DNA of 51,202 nucleotides from Clostridia bacterium (GTDB lineage Bacteria > Bacillota > Clostridia > Christensenellales > UBA1242): the NCBI GenBank assembly GCA_017623705.1, contig JAGAOQ010000007.1, positions 1 through 51,202 of the forward strand, in the 5' to 3' direction. Made by a program: the position numbers and the translations under genes. The notes beneath the pieces are model-generated. The model did not search any database. It was not told the DNA's origin and saw only the letters and a program-made list of their open reading frames with translations. Below are positions 24,028 to 34,821 of the stretch, piece by piece. Every line of letters begins with the position of its first letter. Position 1 is the first letter of the stretch.

Positions 24028-27000
24028 TTAAATCGACAATTTACGTTTTTTACGCATAATGATGTAAACGGTCAATGACGCAACAGTTGCCACTACGCCT
24101 AATGCAAGAATGATAAACATTGGAACATAATCATCCCAAGTAATTTGTTCTTGGTTAGTTGCTGGTTGTTCTTCGATTACTGTTTTAGCTCCTAAATCAT
24201 AACGCAATACCCCATCAGGAGTTTTTGAAGCATCTAAGTAATCGAAACCATAACGTTGTACCCAATCCGTGTAACCATCATAGTATTCGTTAATTGTATT
24301 AGCTGACATACCTGACAATGCCATGTAAGCTTTTGCACCATCAGCAACTTGACCCGAATAATGAATTACATCGCCAAATTCGTCTTTGAACTCGCATTCA
24401 ACATAATTATTCAAATCATCACTTAATTCAGCAATAAATGTTACATTACGTGATGCTGTCATACCAACTGAGTAAGGTGTACTATCATCAACTGTGTGCC
24501 AACCTAAAATATAACCACCAAAAATACCTGATAATGATTCGTCTGTTTCGTCAACTTGAACTTGTGGTAAGACAATCAATTCGCCCTCAGCAATTAACAT
24601 ACCAGTATCTCTGGATTCATAATTTGGATTGGCTGTATCAAACCAAACGCCGAAATCACGAGAAAGTGTGTAACGCTTTGACCCATTGTCGATAATCCAT
24701 TCAACGGTATAGAAATTTTCGCCAGGTTTGAAGAACTTTGCGTAGAAAACCTGAGAAGCATTTTCACGGTAATACATTGAACCACTGTTGTAGTTATTGC
24801 CATTACCAGCTTTTGAAGTATTCCAACCATTTGCAGTCATTGACTTACCATCTTCGGTCTTTGTGAATTTATTTTCTTCTAAGCGGTAGTCAATATTGTG
24901 CCACTTCCAACCTTCTTCAAGATCATCACCAATACCGCCATTAGCATCATATTGGATACGATAGATTTCATATAAGTAAATTGTTTTATATGGCTCAATT
25001 AGACCTGGGTTAAACGCATTGATAACATTTTTAACCTTAGATGATGTTAATTCAATCTTAGCTTTGTTATCATTCGACAATGCGTCTTCGCTCATATAGT
25101 AGTAACTAGCATTAACAGTTTGTAAGCGAATCACAGCACCACCATAACGTCCAGTTGAATCAACATCAAGGAATGGAATTTCCAACTTACCGTTCTTATC
25201 CACCCAACCTTCAAATTTGAATTTTGCATCATCAAACTTCGTTGTTAAGGTTAAGTCAATCCAAGCACGGACATAAGCAGGTGTATTGTATTGTTTTTCC
25301 GGCATTACAATTTGAATAACACGGTCTTCTTTAATTGTGTAGCTATCGAAAGCTTCAAGATAACCAGTTTGTGTATAATCGTTGAAGTTTGAAGTTGAAC
25401 CTTCTGGCGTTACAACCGACAACATAAATTGGTAAGTACCCAAACCTAAATCGGCAATATTAGTTTCACCCTCTACCCATGGCAACCAGCTAACATCTTG
25501 GGTGTATTCATCATATTTACGATAAAAGTATTGAATATTGTTTTCAATTTCAGCTAACAAAGCATCAGAATACATTGGAACAGTTTCATATTCGCCAGTT
25601 TCAGAATTAAAGATTTCAGTAGTATCGGCTTTGTAAGTTAATGTACCACCGTTTTCAGGATTAAAGACAGCATGCAACGAATCGTAGTTAAGTTGCTTGG
25701 TTTCAATAGCAACAACTAATTGCATTGGTTCAACACGACCATCATTTTCACCCTTAAATTCAAACAGTGTCGAGTTATAATTCAAGCGATAATAAACAAT
25801 GTATTCACCGCAATCTTTGGCTTTAATAACACGAGACCACTCTTCATCACTAGCATTTTTGTCGAAACTGTATTCAATGAAAGGTGCATTTGTTTGATCC
25901 AAGTCGATAATATCATTTGTCGACAAGTAGTAATAATCAACCAAGCTTTGTTCTTCGGCAGTATATTGTAAAGTGTTTGGTCTTGGTAAATCTCGAATAG
26001 TTAAAATATTTTTTTCAATTAAGACAACAATCATTGTACCTTCGTCTTCATCATTATTTTCAGGTCCAACAAAGACGTTATTGTCGTCAACTTCAACACG
26101 ATACCAAACGTACCAAAGATCTGGGTAACTAACCACTGGAATTTTTTCTTGCCAATTACGTTCATCAGAACCAGGTTCATCAAGCGTATACAGAACTCGA
26201 ACCCCATTGGCTGTACATGGTTGAGTACCACCAACATTCAATTCACCGGCAATCAAAATCGGTTGTTCGCTACTGGTAAATTTTAATCCGTAGATTGATT
26301 GTGGGTTTATTTTCCAATAAATTTCACGTTGAGCAATAACAATATTCAAATCATAAACAGCAGATTCCTTAAAGTTTCCCGTCGTTGAAGCCGTTACATA
26401 ATACTTAATCGTATAATTTCCAACTTCGTTTCTGCCAGGCAATGGACCATTAACCGAATCCCAAACATATTCGCCACTTTCAGTGTCGTAATAATATTTG
26501 TATTTAGTTTGACGGTCATCATCAGCGTAATAGAAGACAATCTTTGAACCTTCCAAAGCAGCACCACGACCAGCAACTGGCAAGTTATCCGACAAGATAC
26601 CAAATGAAATCAAATCTTGTGCCGTTTCGTTATAGCTTAAATCAGTTAACACTTTTGGTGCTTCAATTAAACCAACACCATTCTTGCTTGCATCGGCAGC
26701 TGCAATTACAACATCAATTTCTTCTTGTGCTGAATACCAGTTATCCCCTTCGGCAACACGATAAGCAACGGTATAAGTTTTCGCATCTAACGCAGTAACA
26801 TCACGGTAAGCACTTGACCATGCCGAGTTCGTAGTTACATTGCGGTATTCAATTACAGGACTAAACGCATCATAGTAAACTTTGGTAGAATCATAATGCG
26901 TACCCTCGGCGTAGAATTTAATCACAGGAACAGCACTGACTAATTCTTGATAATCACCAGTATAGACTAAATCATTGTAAACAACTGGTTTTTGCGTAAA

Positions 27001-30000
27001 GTGGATTGTCGCTTTATCAATACTAATTGTTGCGTAGTAAGCTTTGTATTCGTTAATGTTTTTTGATTCAGGTACCCAAACCCACAAATAATAATCGCCG
27101 TGATCTTTACCTTGGTTTTCTTTAATATCGTTAGTCCAAGCAGTTGTAGCTGGTGCATCTTTTGAGCCAGTACCCGTACCCAAAGCCCAGTAGATTGTCA
27201 AATCATTATTGAACTCTGCGGTGTTAAGGTCTTTGCCCGAACTGTCTAAACTCAAAACCAACTTTTCAGGAATTGAAGCCAAAACTTGATTTTCGGCGAT
27301 GTAGACAAGTTTTTGGTGTAACAAGACACCGTCGAAATTATTATTACTTAACGTTGCACGCATAATTTCCGAATAGCTAACGTCCGAATAGCAACGAGTA
27401 TAGTCTGCGATATTCTTTTGATTGGTTACCGAGTTCGTCTTTGCCGTTACACGCACCCAAATGTAGTACTTACCAGCATTCAAGCCAGTCAAGGTTGCAA
27501 GGTCAGCTTCGTCGACCCATGTATCATTAGCAGGTGCAATTTCAGGATTATTAGAATAAGCGTATTCAATCTTTGAATATTCGTCCGTTGTGCCTAAAAC
27601 TTTGTTATTACTATTGAAAGTTTGTGTTACAACCGAAGTAGCTAATTTGTGGCTTTCGCCATTGTAAGTATTCGTCGTAAAAGTAATACCACTTAACTTA
27701 ATTTGATCCATGGTTGCTTGTGCGATCGAAACCGAACCAACATAGCGTGGAGCTACCGCCACATGGCTATCTCCTTGTGCATAACCAACCCAAATGTAAT
27801 AAGTACCAACATGTTTTTCTTTCAAAGCACCATAGCCAGTATAACCAGTTTCACCACCCGCAGTTGTGCCGGTTGCCGTAATGACTGTTGGACTGCCACT
27901 AATGTAATAAGTTACCGCACCCAATGCACCATTCAAGGCATTACCGCTCTTCATTTCTAACTTAGCTGCACTGTTCAATAAATTCAAATTTGAACCATTG
28001 TAAACCAAAGTTGTAACGAAACCAGGAGCAACAATGTCAAGTTTGTCGGCATCGACACGAACCATTTCGGCATAGTTTGTACCCAACAACGGATAAATCA
28101 ACGGTTTAGTTGTGCTGTCAATATTATCAGTTGTCGTCAATTTAACGTATAATTGATATTCGCCAACATTCGTTACTTTGGTATCCGCAAAAGCTGTCCA
28201 AGTTGAACTTGTGGTTGGTGCGGAATTACCTTTCTTGACAAAGCAGTACGTTTGTCCTGTGATTTGGCTGGTAAGATTTTTATCGCTGGTTGTATGTGTT
28301 ACGGTTAAAGTACCACTGGCAAGCGTTTGTGCTGTACCCGTATACATTTTTTCCAAACCAACGATACCCGAAAGTTTATCGATGTCATCATACGTTGCCG
28401 GTGAAATTTGTGGATAACCTGATGGATACAAATTTTGTAATTGTTTAGTTAACTCAATACTTGTACCAGTAAAATTGCTGTTTGTACTTGGTAGAACCAT
28501 TAAGCACAAGTAATAAGTACCCACGTCAGTTTTGGTCAACGTATCCCAGTTCTTTTGCCAACCTGTTGATGAGGTGTCGGTTGACTCAGGATAGGTGTTA
28601 TCCGCACTTAAATAGTAATATACAGTACCTGTTACATCACCAGCTGGAATAATGTTGTACTTAACACTTGCAGCCGTTGTCGCTACATTTCCACTGGCAT
28701 TAAGCACCTCACCGTTATCATTACGGTTCGGAACAGCATAAGTAATTTCCAAGGCACTTAAAAGACTTTGTGGTTGTCCTGTATAACGTAATCCTGTAAT
28801 TGAAGTTGCTTTGAAACCACCTAAGGCAAAACCACGATATCCAGTATCCAAATCAGTGTACCATACATTACATGGCACGATAGTAATTGGACTGTTTGTG
28901 TTGTAACAGGTTGCAGCTTTACCGTTGTGGTTTGTACCAGCGTCGACTTTCATCCAAACGTAGTATTTACCGACCGTACGCACAACAACGTCGGTGTAAG
29001 TTGTTTTCCAACTGGTTGGTGCCGTTGTTGCCGATGTTGAGTAACCATAATAGATGGTACCCATTGTACCCGCACCCGAAGTCGCACGGTTTGCGTAGGT
29101 AAGTTTAACATTGCTACTGTTAGTCAACGTTGTGTTCGAGCTGTTAACAATACCATAATCACCCGTTGCCAAGAATAAATGGTAATTAGCTGCTTTGTAA
29201 ATCAAACTCTTGCCAGCATTTGTCGTCGGTGATGTTACCAAAATATTTGCTTTAATAATTTCCACAGCAATATTTTCAACTGTCGCATCAATCGAGACAC
29301 TGGTATTTGTCGTGTAAAGTTTATAATACAAAGTATAACTACCAGCAGTAGACTTAGCTGCCAAACCAGAAGCGTCAACCCAACTTGATTTATCCCATGA
29401 ATATTTAATCGAAACATTAGAGTTAGTTGTTGTTCCCGCTGTAAACAACGAAGTGGCAGCAATCGGACGACCTGTGTAAACAACATTAGACTTTGTTGTC
29501 GGGTGAGTATTAAAACCAGCATTGGCAGAATTGATTGTAACCGAAATGTAGCGGTTTGCATCATGTGCTTGTGCTGTAAACATCGGCGAACGTGCTGCCC
29601 CACGGTAATAAACTTTGTAAGTGCCAGCCGCAGTACCTTCAATCACACCAGCGTCAGTATACCAATTTGTACCATTCAATGAATATTCAACATCAGGATC
29701 AGATTGCGAACTTGCGGTAATCAAATCTTTGGCACTACCGTCATATTTCAAGCCAGTTATGGGTTTTGGTGCAATGTCAACAAATGAACTGGTTGCCACA
29801 ATTGCCGCCGTATTGCTTATCAACAGACAAACTTTGGTCGTGCTGACGTTTGTTGAACTAATCGCAATTTTTACCCAGAGGTAATATTTTGCCGCAACAT
29901 CAGTCTTTTTGGCACTCGCAATCGAATTAACCCAACCAGTCGTGCTGGCAGTAACCCCAGAACTTGCCGTCGATACCAAATATTGATACGATACCCCCGT

Positions 30001-33000
30001 ACTGTACGCTACACCGTTAATATTAATCGCTGGGGTTCCGCTGGCATCAAATAACGGCTGTGCAGTTCCCGTAAAAGTACCGCTTGTTGGTTTGGTATAT
30101 TGATACGGTACACTGCCCTTGGTCGTCGCATACGTTCCCGCCAACGCTACATTTGTATTTGCGGTTAATTGCGTAATTTGGAAAGCCGGCGTGTAGATAT
30201 CGTTGTTAGAATTTTTGTAACGGTAAGCACGTGCACCTGGGGTAACATTATATTTACTATTACCATTGGTTTTACCATCCCACTTAATCCATAAGTAATA
30301 AGTACCAACATCGGTTTTTGTTAATTGTGAGAAATTTGCCACCGTTTTGTATGCCGATGCCGCAGGTCCATCTGTCGACGAAGTTCCGACCGCAAAAGTA
30401 AAGGCACCAAATTGTGCGGATTTAATGTTTGTTTTATCAGTAACCCCCGCCGAAATTGTACCAGCAGTACCAAAAGTATAACCAGAGTTCTTGAAAACTT
30501 GTTGGTAGGTTTGTACACCGCTACTTGTCGCAACTGCATTACCCCAGCCCAATGTTACGCCCGAGAAATATACGGTCGAACCAGAAGCACTGTAAGGTGT
30601 GATTTCGAATGTTCCCATTGATGCCGAACCAGCAGTAATAGTACCACTACCCGCCCATTTAACATGCAAGTAATATGTACCAACATCGGATTTCGTCGGC
30701 ACGTCAGCAAGTGCTACCCAATCGGTACTGGTACTTGCCGGCGATGTAGACGAAGTCGTAACGGCGTATTTAACCGTACCTAAACTACCTGTTACGCCCG
30801 TTAACGTTAAACCACTACCCGTGTAAACTTTGTGCCCACTACCATTATAAGTTTGTGTTGTTGCCGGTGCAAAACCGGTTAAATTTTCAACACCAATACC
30901 CAAACCATCGACGGTAAACGTCGCAGCCCGAACTTTTGTACCAGTTTTAAGGTTATTATGTTTATAAATATAGAAATACAAATACCATGTACCACTGGAA
31001 TTTACGGTTGCTGCCTTTAATTTGTTATTCATCTCCGTCATACTGCTTGCCTTAATGTTATATGACGCTTCATTCGTTGGTGCGATCTCATCCGTACTCA
31101 AACAAGCATGGAACCAGTTAGACAACCAACCAATTGTTCCCGTTGCGGTACTCAAATCATTATTACTTGAAAGACCATTATGGGCAGCAACACCACAAAC
31201 TGTCATATTCAAGCTTGACGCATTACTAATCACCGTACAAGTACCACTTGCACCGAGTACAGGATTTGTTACAGCGGTAATTCCAGTAACAGTGACTTTG
31301 CTGGTATCATCAATTTTGTTAATGTTGACCGTACCCAGCGTGGTACTGCCATTGACATAATTATATGTATTAGTTACCGAACTTTTCACCGCCCATGATG
31401 CCGACAGAGCAATTGAACCGGAACAAGTTCCACTCAAAGACGCATAATTAGTATTTGACACTGTACTCGTCCACGTACAACCTTGAACGTTACAATACGT
31501 ACCCACACATTTATACGTTACGGTGAAATTATTTTTAATATTTGCATTAGTAGAATTTGAAGTTACCGTAACCCCAGTAATAAACTGGTGTGGCTGACCG
31601 TCGTAATTGCAATCCGCCATCTTTGTCGCCGTTACCGACAACGTAGCACGTTGAATAGTTGTTGTTTTAAGTTTCTTCCATCCACAAGAATCATAGTTAC
31701 CATAGACATCACAACGCCCCCATAAGTAATAAGTGATTGCTGCACCACCGGATGTATAAGCATCAGTTCCCTTTAGACTAGAAAGAGTTGTTGTACCCGT
31801 TACAGTAGCAGCAGGAGCAGAATCTGATGTCGTAACATCATAGTAAACTGGCTGTCCTGTACAATTCGTTACAAGTGCCGCACCAGAGAATAAAGACTGT
31901 GGCGAACCAGAATAAACTGGATTCAACCCAGCAAGCGTATTAGCAGTAAGATTTGGTGCCTGCCGGGCAATGGTAACAGTAATTGATTGCCACTCTGAAT
32001 TATTATAATATCCACTTCCTTTGGCACGGTAATAAAGCGTGTATGTACCGGCATAATACCTTTTTACAGCTGATGCAACGGTAGTACAATCAGTTTTATT
32101 GAACGAATATTCCATAACGCCATTTTCGGCACTTCCCGCATCATCAATAACCTCTTGATCAGTAAAATTAACAACTAAGTCTGTTTTTACCGTTGGTGCT
32201 TTTGTAACCGTCGCCGTGCCGTTGTTGGTAATTGTTAAAACTGCTTCATGAATAATATAATCCCAGCTACTTTTAGCCGCAGTTACCGCATCAGTATATT
32301 GCATATTATAACATGGAGTTAATGTTTTAGTATCACCTTTGGCATAAATAACATATCGACAAGAGACGTACATTTGAGTTCCAACAGGACAAGTTGGCAC
32401 ACTTGTAGACCAACCAAGCCAACCAGACCAAGCAGCACTCGACGATGTTCGTGTTTTCCAGCCGTATACCCAATCCGTAGCAATATATTCACCAACCTTA
32501 GAATTCGCACTAGAAATTGTATAACGTCCAGTACCTACATCTGTACCTGGATCACTGATAGTTGCACCACTAACTGTTGGAAATTTAACAGGATCAATAC
32601 GCCAAAATGTCATACCTGCGGTTTGCGATTTAGCACCTAGTACAGCATCAGCTGCATAAACAGGGTAACAGTTTGGCGAACAAACGCCACCGCCACCGGG
32701 GAATCTAGTTGCACGCCAATTAAAATCACCATGTTGTTCATCGGTTGTACCTGGATGACCACCACCACCGCCATCATGATAACCAGACCCACCACCAGAT
32801 GAAGTAATAGACTTCCATGACGTGTTATATGTACCATCTTCACAAACTGTCCTTGACACACCATCTATTGAAACTGTCCCTGCTGTACCAGCACTGTTTC
32901 CTCGTGCAGCATTACCAGACCTCGTTGCGGGAGCACCTACATACATCGTAGCTTGCGAACTGCGACTTGGACTACTTGAATAACCATCAAAACTGGCATG

Positions 33001-33468
33001 TGTATATGCCGTACTTGGGGTTGTACTTGGAGTTTGACGAGCATAACTATAACCACCGCCACCGCCAGCAGCATCTGAATACCCGTCATTGCCACCACTT
33101 GGTTTAGCAAAATTACTATAACCTTCACTTTGTCCACCACCTACAAGGTCTCCACTACCACCAAGCATATTAACATGATAAGATCCAGTATGAGTTGATG
33201 TAAATTTTGCAAAAGAAATGATCGTAGCACCATATCCACCACCAGTACCGCCGCCATTACCACCAGTAACACTATACATATACGTACCTGCGTCAAGAGT
33301 AACAGCATGTGTACCCTGTGAACTAATACTTCCAGTAGTTTTTCCAGCAAAAGAAACGGCATTTGGAGAAGTTATACTAAAAGACATATTAGAAACAAAC
33401 GGAAACACCGCAAGAGCGGCAATGATTGCCACAATAACGAACAGTGATGCCTTTCTTTTGTTCCCCAT
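24028..33468 (-). CDS. giant surface protein with MBG-like repeats (about 3146 aa)
   Basis: Predicted wall or membrane-attached surface protein. From ATG 33468: a signal-type N-terminus (GNKRK, then a hydrophobic stretch to about residue 30), a Gly-rich domain (about 40-200, runs of GGG), then about 20 repeats of 90-150 residues. Each repeat has a YTG/YNG motif, a VxYxxS segment with a Trp, and a VGTYYLWVK-like end, resembling MBG-type beta-sandwich repeats of Bacillota adhesins. Near the C-terminus are Listeria-Bacteroides-type units (IQYDANGGIGDD, ILGWHT). The protein ends with a membrane helix and KKRKLSI. No LPXTG motif. An in-frame GTG at 33489 is an alternative start. It starts 22 bp after a shortened mtaB. 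The ligand is unknown. Confidence 0.9.
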   Translation of the reverse strand: MGNKRKASLFVIVAIIAALAVFPFVSNMSFSITSPNAVSFAGKTTGSISSQGTHAVTLDAGTYMYSVTGGNGGGTGGGYGATIISFAKFTSTHTGSYHVNMLGGSGDLVGGGQSEGYSNFAKPSGGNDGYSDAAGGGGGYSYARQTPSTTPSTAYTHASFDGYSSSPSRSSQATMYVGAPATRSGNAARGNSAGTAGTVSIDGVSRTVCEDGTYNTSWKSITSSGGGSGYHDGGGGGHPGTTDEQHGDFNWRATRFPGGGGVCSPNCYPVYAADAVLGAKSQTAGMTFWRIDPVKFPTVSGATISDPGTDVGTGRYTISSANSKVGEYIATDWVYGWKTRTSSSAAWSGWLGWSTSVPTCPVGTQMYVSCRYVIYAKGDTKTLTPCYNMQYTDAVTAAKSSWDYIIHEAVLTITNNGTATVTKAPTVKTDLVVNFTDQEVIDDAGSAENGVMEYSFNKTDCTTVASAVKRYYAGTYTLYYRAKGSGYYNNSEWQSITVTIARQAPNLTANTLAGLNPVYSGSPQSLFSGAALVTNCTGQPVYYDVTTSDSAPAATVTGTTTLSSLKGTDAYTSGGAAITYYLWGRCDVYGNYDSCGWKKLKTTTIQRATLSVTATKMADCNYDGQPHQFITGVTVTSNSTNANIKNNFTVTYKCVGTYCNVQGCTWTSTVSNTNYASLSGTCSGSIALSASWAVKSSVTNTYNYVNGSTTLGTVNINKIDDTSKVTVTGITAVTNPVLGASGTCTVISNASSLNMTVCGVAAHNGLSSNNDLSTATGTIGWLSNWFHACLSTDEIAPTNEASYNIKASSMTEMNNKLKAATVNSSGTWYLYFYIYKHNNLKTGTKVRAATFTVDGLGIGVENLTGFAPATTQTYNGSGHKVYTGSGLTLTGVTGSLGTVKYAVTTSSTSPASTSTDWVALADVPTKSDVGTYYLHVKWAGSGTITAGSASMGTFEITPYSASGSTVYFSGVTLGWGNAVATSSGVQTYQQVFKNSGYTFGTAGTISAGVTDKTNIKSAQFGAFTFAVGTSSTDGPAASAYKTVANFSQLTKTDVGTYYLWIKWDGKTNGNSKYNVTPGARAYRYKNSNNDIYTPAFQITQLTANTNVALAGTYATTKGSVPYQYTKPTSGTFTGTAQPLFDASGTPAININGVAYSTGVSYQYLVSTASSGVTASTTGWVNSIASAKKTDVAAKYYLWVKIAISSTNVSTTKVCLLISNTAAIVATSSFVDIAPKPITGLKYDGSAKDLITASSQSDPDVEYSLNGTNWYTDAGVIEGTAAGTYKVYYRGAARSPMFTAQAHDANRYISVTINSANAGFNTHPTTKSNVVYTGRPIAATSLFTAGTTTNSNVSIKYSWDKSSWVDASGLAAKSTAGSYTLYYKLYTTNTSVSIDATVENIAVEIIKANILVTSPTTNAGKSLIYKAANYHLFLATGDYGIVNSSNTTLTNSSNVKLTYANRATSGAGTMGTIYYGYSTSATTAPTSWKTTYTDVVVRTVGKYYVWMKVDAGTNHNGKAATCYNTNSPITIVPCNVWYTDLDTGYRGFALGGFKATSITGLRYTGQPQSLLSALEITYAVPNRNDNGEVLNASGNVATTAASVKYNIIPAGDVTGTVYYYLSADNTYPESTDTSSTGWQKNWDTLTKTDVGTYYLCLMVLPSTNSNFTGTSIELTKQLQNLYPSGYPQISPATYDDIDKLSGIVGLEKMYTGTAQTLASGTLTVTHTTSDKNLTSQITGQTYCFVKKGNSAPTTSSTWTAFADTKVTNVGEYQLYVKLTTTDNIDSTTKPLIYPLLGTNYAEMVRVDADKLDIVAPGFVTTLVYNGSNLNLLNSAAKLEMKSGNALNGALGAVTYYISGSPTVITATGTTAGGETGYTGYGALKEKHVGTYYIWVGYAQGDSHVAVAPRYVGSVSIAQATMDQIKLSGITFTTNTYNGESHKLATSVVTQTFNSNNKVLGTTDEYSKIEYAYSNNPEIAPANDTWVDEADLATLTGLNAGKYYIWVRVTAKTNSVTNQKNIADYTRCYSDVSYSEIMRATLSNNNFDGVLLHQKLVYIAENQVLASIPEKLVLSLDSSGKDLNTAEFNNDLTIYWALGTGTGSKDAPATTAWTNDIKENQGKDHGDYYLWVWVPESKNINEYKAYYATISIDKATIHFTQKPVVYNDLVYTGDYQELVSAVPVIKFYAEGTHYDSTKVYYDAFSPVIEYRNVTTNSAWSSAYRDVTALDAKTYTVAYRVAEGDNWYSAQEEIDVVIAAADASKNGVGLIEAPKVLTDLSYNETAQDLISFGILSDNLPVAGRGAALEGSKIVFYYADDDRQTKYKYYYDTESGEYVWDSVNGPLPGRNEVGNYTIKYYVTASTTGNFKESAVYDLNIVIAQREIYWKINPQSIYGLKFTSSEQPILIAGELNVGGTQPCTANGVRVLYTLDEPGSDERNWQEKIPVVSYPDLWYVWYRVEVDDNNVFVGPENNDEDEGTMIVVLIEKNILTIRDLPRPNTLQYTAEEQSLVDYYYLSTNDIIDLDQTNAPFIEYSFDKNASDEEWSRVIKAKDCGEYIVYYRLNYNSTLFEFKGENDGRVEPMQLVVAIETKQLNYDSLHAVFNPENGGTLTYKADTTEIFNSETGEYETVPMYSDALLAEIENNIQYFYRKYDEYTQDVSWLPWVEGETNIADLGLGTYQFMLSVVTPEGSTSNFNDYTQTGYLEAFDSYTIKEDRVIQIVMPEKQYNTPAYVRAWIDLTLTTKFDDAKFKFEGWVDKNGKLEIPFLDVDSTGRYGGAVIRLQTVNASYYYMSEDALSNDNKAKIELTSSKVKNVINAFNPGLIEPYKTIYLYEIYRIQYDANGGIGDDLEEGWKWHNIDYRLEENKFTKTEDGKSMTANGWNTSKAGNGNNYNSGSMYYRENASQVFYAKFFKPGENFYTVEWIIDNGSKRYTLSRDFGVWFDTANPNYESRDTGMLIAEGELIVLPQVQVDETDESLSGIFGGYILGWHTVDDSTPYSVGMTASRNVTFIAELSDDLNNYVECEFKDEFGDVIHYSGQVADGAKAYMALSGMSANTINEYYDGYTDWVQRYGFDYLDASKTPDGVLRYDLGAKTVIEEQPATNQEQITWDDYVPMFIILALGVVATVASLTVYIIMRKKRKLSI

Positions 33469-33490
33469 AATATAGTTAGTATTTATCACA

Positions 33491-34498
33491 TTATGAAAAT
33501 AATGTAAAATGAATTTTGTCGATGCGGGCGGTTACCGTGGCGTTGGGAACGGGTTTCATTTTACTGGCGGGAGTACCATGCCGTGGCGAGTACGGGAAGA
33601 TGTGAATTTTATCCAATTTGATGGTTTGCAGGAACGATAAGGTGGTGGCAAAATGGGCGTCGGTTTCGGTGGGGAAACCAACAATCAAATCCGTACCAAT
33701 GACAGCGTGCGGAAAAGCGGTACGCAAACGTGTAACAATGGTGGCATATTCCTGCGTGGTATAATGGCGGTTCATATCCCGTAAAACCGCATCGCAACCC
33801 GATTGCAAGCAAACGTGGAAATGCGGGACAAAATAATGACAAGCCCGCAAGGTGGCAATCAACTGCTCCGTCATCATCGGCGGTTCAAGACTGGAAATTT
33901 CCCACGGGATACCACATTCATCGACGGCTTGGCACAACAAATCAAAGTCGGGATAATAACAAAGGTTGATACCACACAGCACGATTGATGTAACGTGCGG
34001 AGCTTGGGCTTTAATTTCGGCGACGACTTCGGGAATGGGACGATAGCTAACTTGATTACGCAAATACGGAATAATGCAGTAGGTACAAAAATTACGGCAA
34101 CCGTCCTGAACTTTGATAAACGCTTTTTCTCGGCGATGTAAGACAGGAACTTGCCCGTTAACCGACTGCCCCACCTGCAAACGGTCGGCAACTTCCAGTG
34201 CCACCATTTCAGGTGTCTTCCGTCCAAAGGCACAACCCATACTGACCAACTCTGCTGTCGGGTGATATTTTTTAATCTTCGAAACGCCGTAACGGGACTT
34301 CTTTTCCGCCATACTGGTTACCGCACAAGAATTTACCACAAATGCCCTAGCGTTCGTTAGACGGGAAATGGCACCGTCAGAGACCATCTCATTAGCAATA
34401 TCCATCGCATCTAACTGCGACGCTACGGCTTCACTTTCGTAATAATTAACTTTACAACCGTAAGTGATAATATAAACTAACGGTGCTTGACTTTGCAT
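33491..34498 (-). CDS. mtaB: tRNA methylthiotransferase MtaB-like, lacking the C-terminal domain
   Basis: Radical SAM enzyme that adds a methylthio group to t6A37 of tRNA. It has the N-terminal MTTase domain (TYGCKVNYYES, NSCAVTSMAEKKS, SMGCAFG) and the radical SAM motif CRNFCTYCIIPYLR. The frame ends just after the SPRHGTPASKM segment, with 335 residues against about 430 usual, so the C-terminal TRAM RNA-binding domain is missing. I choose ATG 34498 (MQSQAPLVYI) because a promoter ends 7 nt before it; an ATG at 34510 overlaps that promoter. Base composition looks more GC-rich than the neighbours. The giant surface gene starts right after it. Confidence 0.88.
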   Translation of the reverse strand: MQSQAPLVYIITYGCKVNYYESEAVASQLDAMDIANEMVSDGAISRLTNARAFVVNSCAVTSMAEKKSRYGVSKIKKYHPTAELVSMGCAFGRKTPEMVALEVADRLQVGQSVNGQVPVLHRREKAFIKVQDGCRNFCTYCIIPYLRNQVSYRPIPEVVAEIKAQAPHVTSIVLCGINLCYYPDFDLLCQAVDECGIPWEISSLEPPMMTEQLIATLRACHYFVPHFHVCLQSGCDAVLRDMNRHYTTQEYATIVTRLRTAFPHAVIGTDLIVGFPTETDAHFATTLSFLQTIKLDKIHIFPYSPRHGTPASKMKPVPNATVTARIDKIHFTLFS

Positions 34499-34505
34499 AT
34501 CAAAC

Positions 34506-34534
34506 AGCATATACTATCAACATTATTTTGTAAA
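34506..34534 (-). promoter_or_regulatory. leaderless promoter of mtaB
   Basis: Minus strand: TTTACA (34534-34529), 17 nt, TATGCT (34511-34506), 7 nt, ATG 34498. Confidence 0.65.
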
Positions 34535-34554
34535 TTAAAAGCGGGGTGAGAAAA

Positions 34555-34752
34555 GTGAGTCAAGTTATCGTTGGTGAAAATGAAAGTTTAGAAAACGCCT
34601 TAAAACGTTTCAAACGCAAAGTTCAAAAAGACGGCATTATCGCTGATATGAAACGCAAAGAAGAATATGTTAAACCTAGCGTTGCTCGTAAATTAAAAAG
34701 TGCTAATGCTCGTAAACGTGCCCGCAAAGAAGCACGTGGTTCAAAAATCTAA
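34555..34752 (+). CDS. rpsU: ribosomal protein S21
   Basis: 65 residues: [27 protein letters not shown] and a very basic C-terminus ([10 protein letters not shown]). I choose GTG 34555 over the in-frame GTG at 34546 because GGGGTGA lies 5 nt before 34555 and S21 proteins normally begin near SxxxVxENE. A bidirectional terminator follows. Confidence 0.94.
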   Translation: MSQVIVGENESLENALKRFKRKVQKDGIIADMKRKEEYVKPSVARKLKSANARKRARKEARGSKI

Positions 34753-34770
34753 TTCATGATTACGAATCTA

Positions 34771-34803
34771 AAAAAAAGACTGCCTAAAACCGCAGTCTTT
34801 TTT
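34771..34803. terminator. bidirectional terminator between rpsU and rny
   Basis: Stem GACTGC (34778-34783) / GCAGTC (34792-34797), extended by the flanking seven As and six Ts. It serves rpsU on the plus strand and rny on the minus strand. Confidence 0.9.
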
Positions 34804-34821
34804 AGTATCAATTTTCCGTAC

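Noticed and set aside
24028..33468. Many plus-strand and alternate-frame ORFs inside the giant gene
   Set aside because: Shadows caused by biased codon use (Thr, Val, Tyr-rich repeats); none has a promoter, binding site or recognisable domain.
33515..34500. Several ORFs of 60-119 residues on both strands over mtaB
   Set aside because: Shadows in other frames of a clearly coding, more GC-rich gene; no family match seen.
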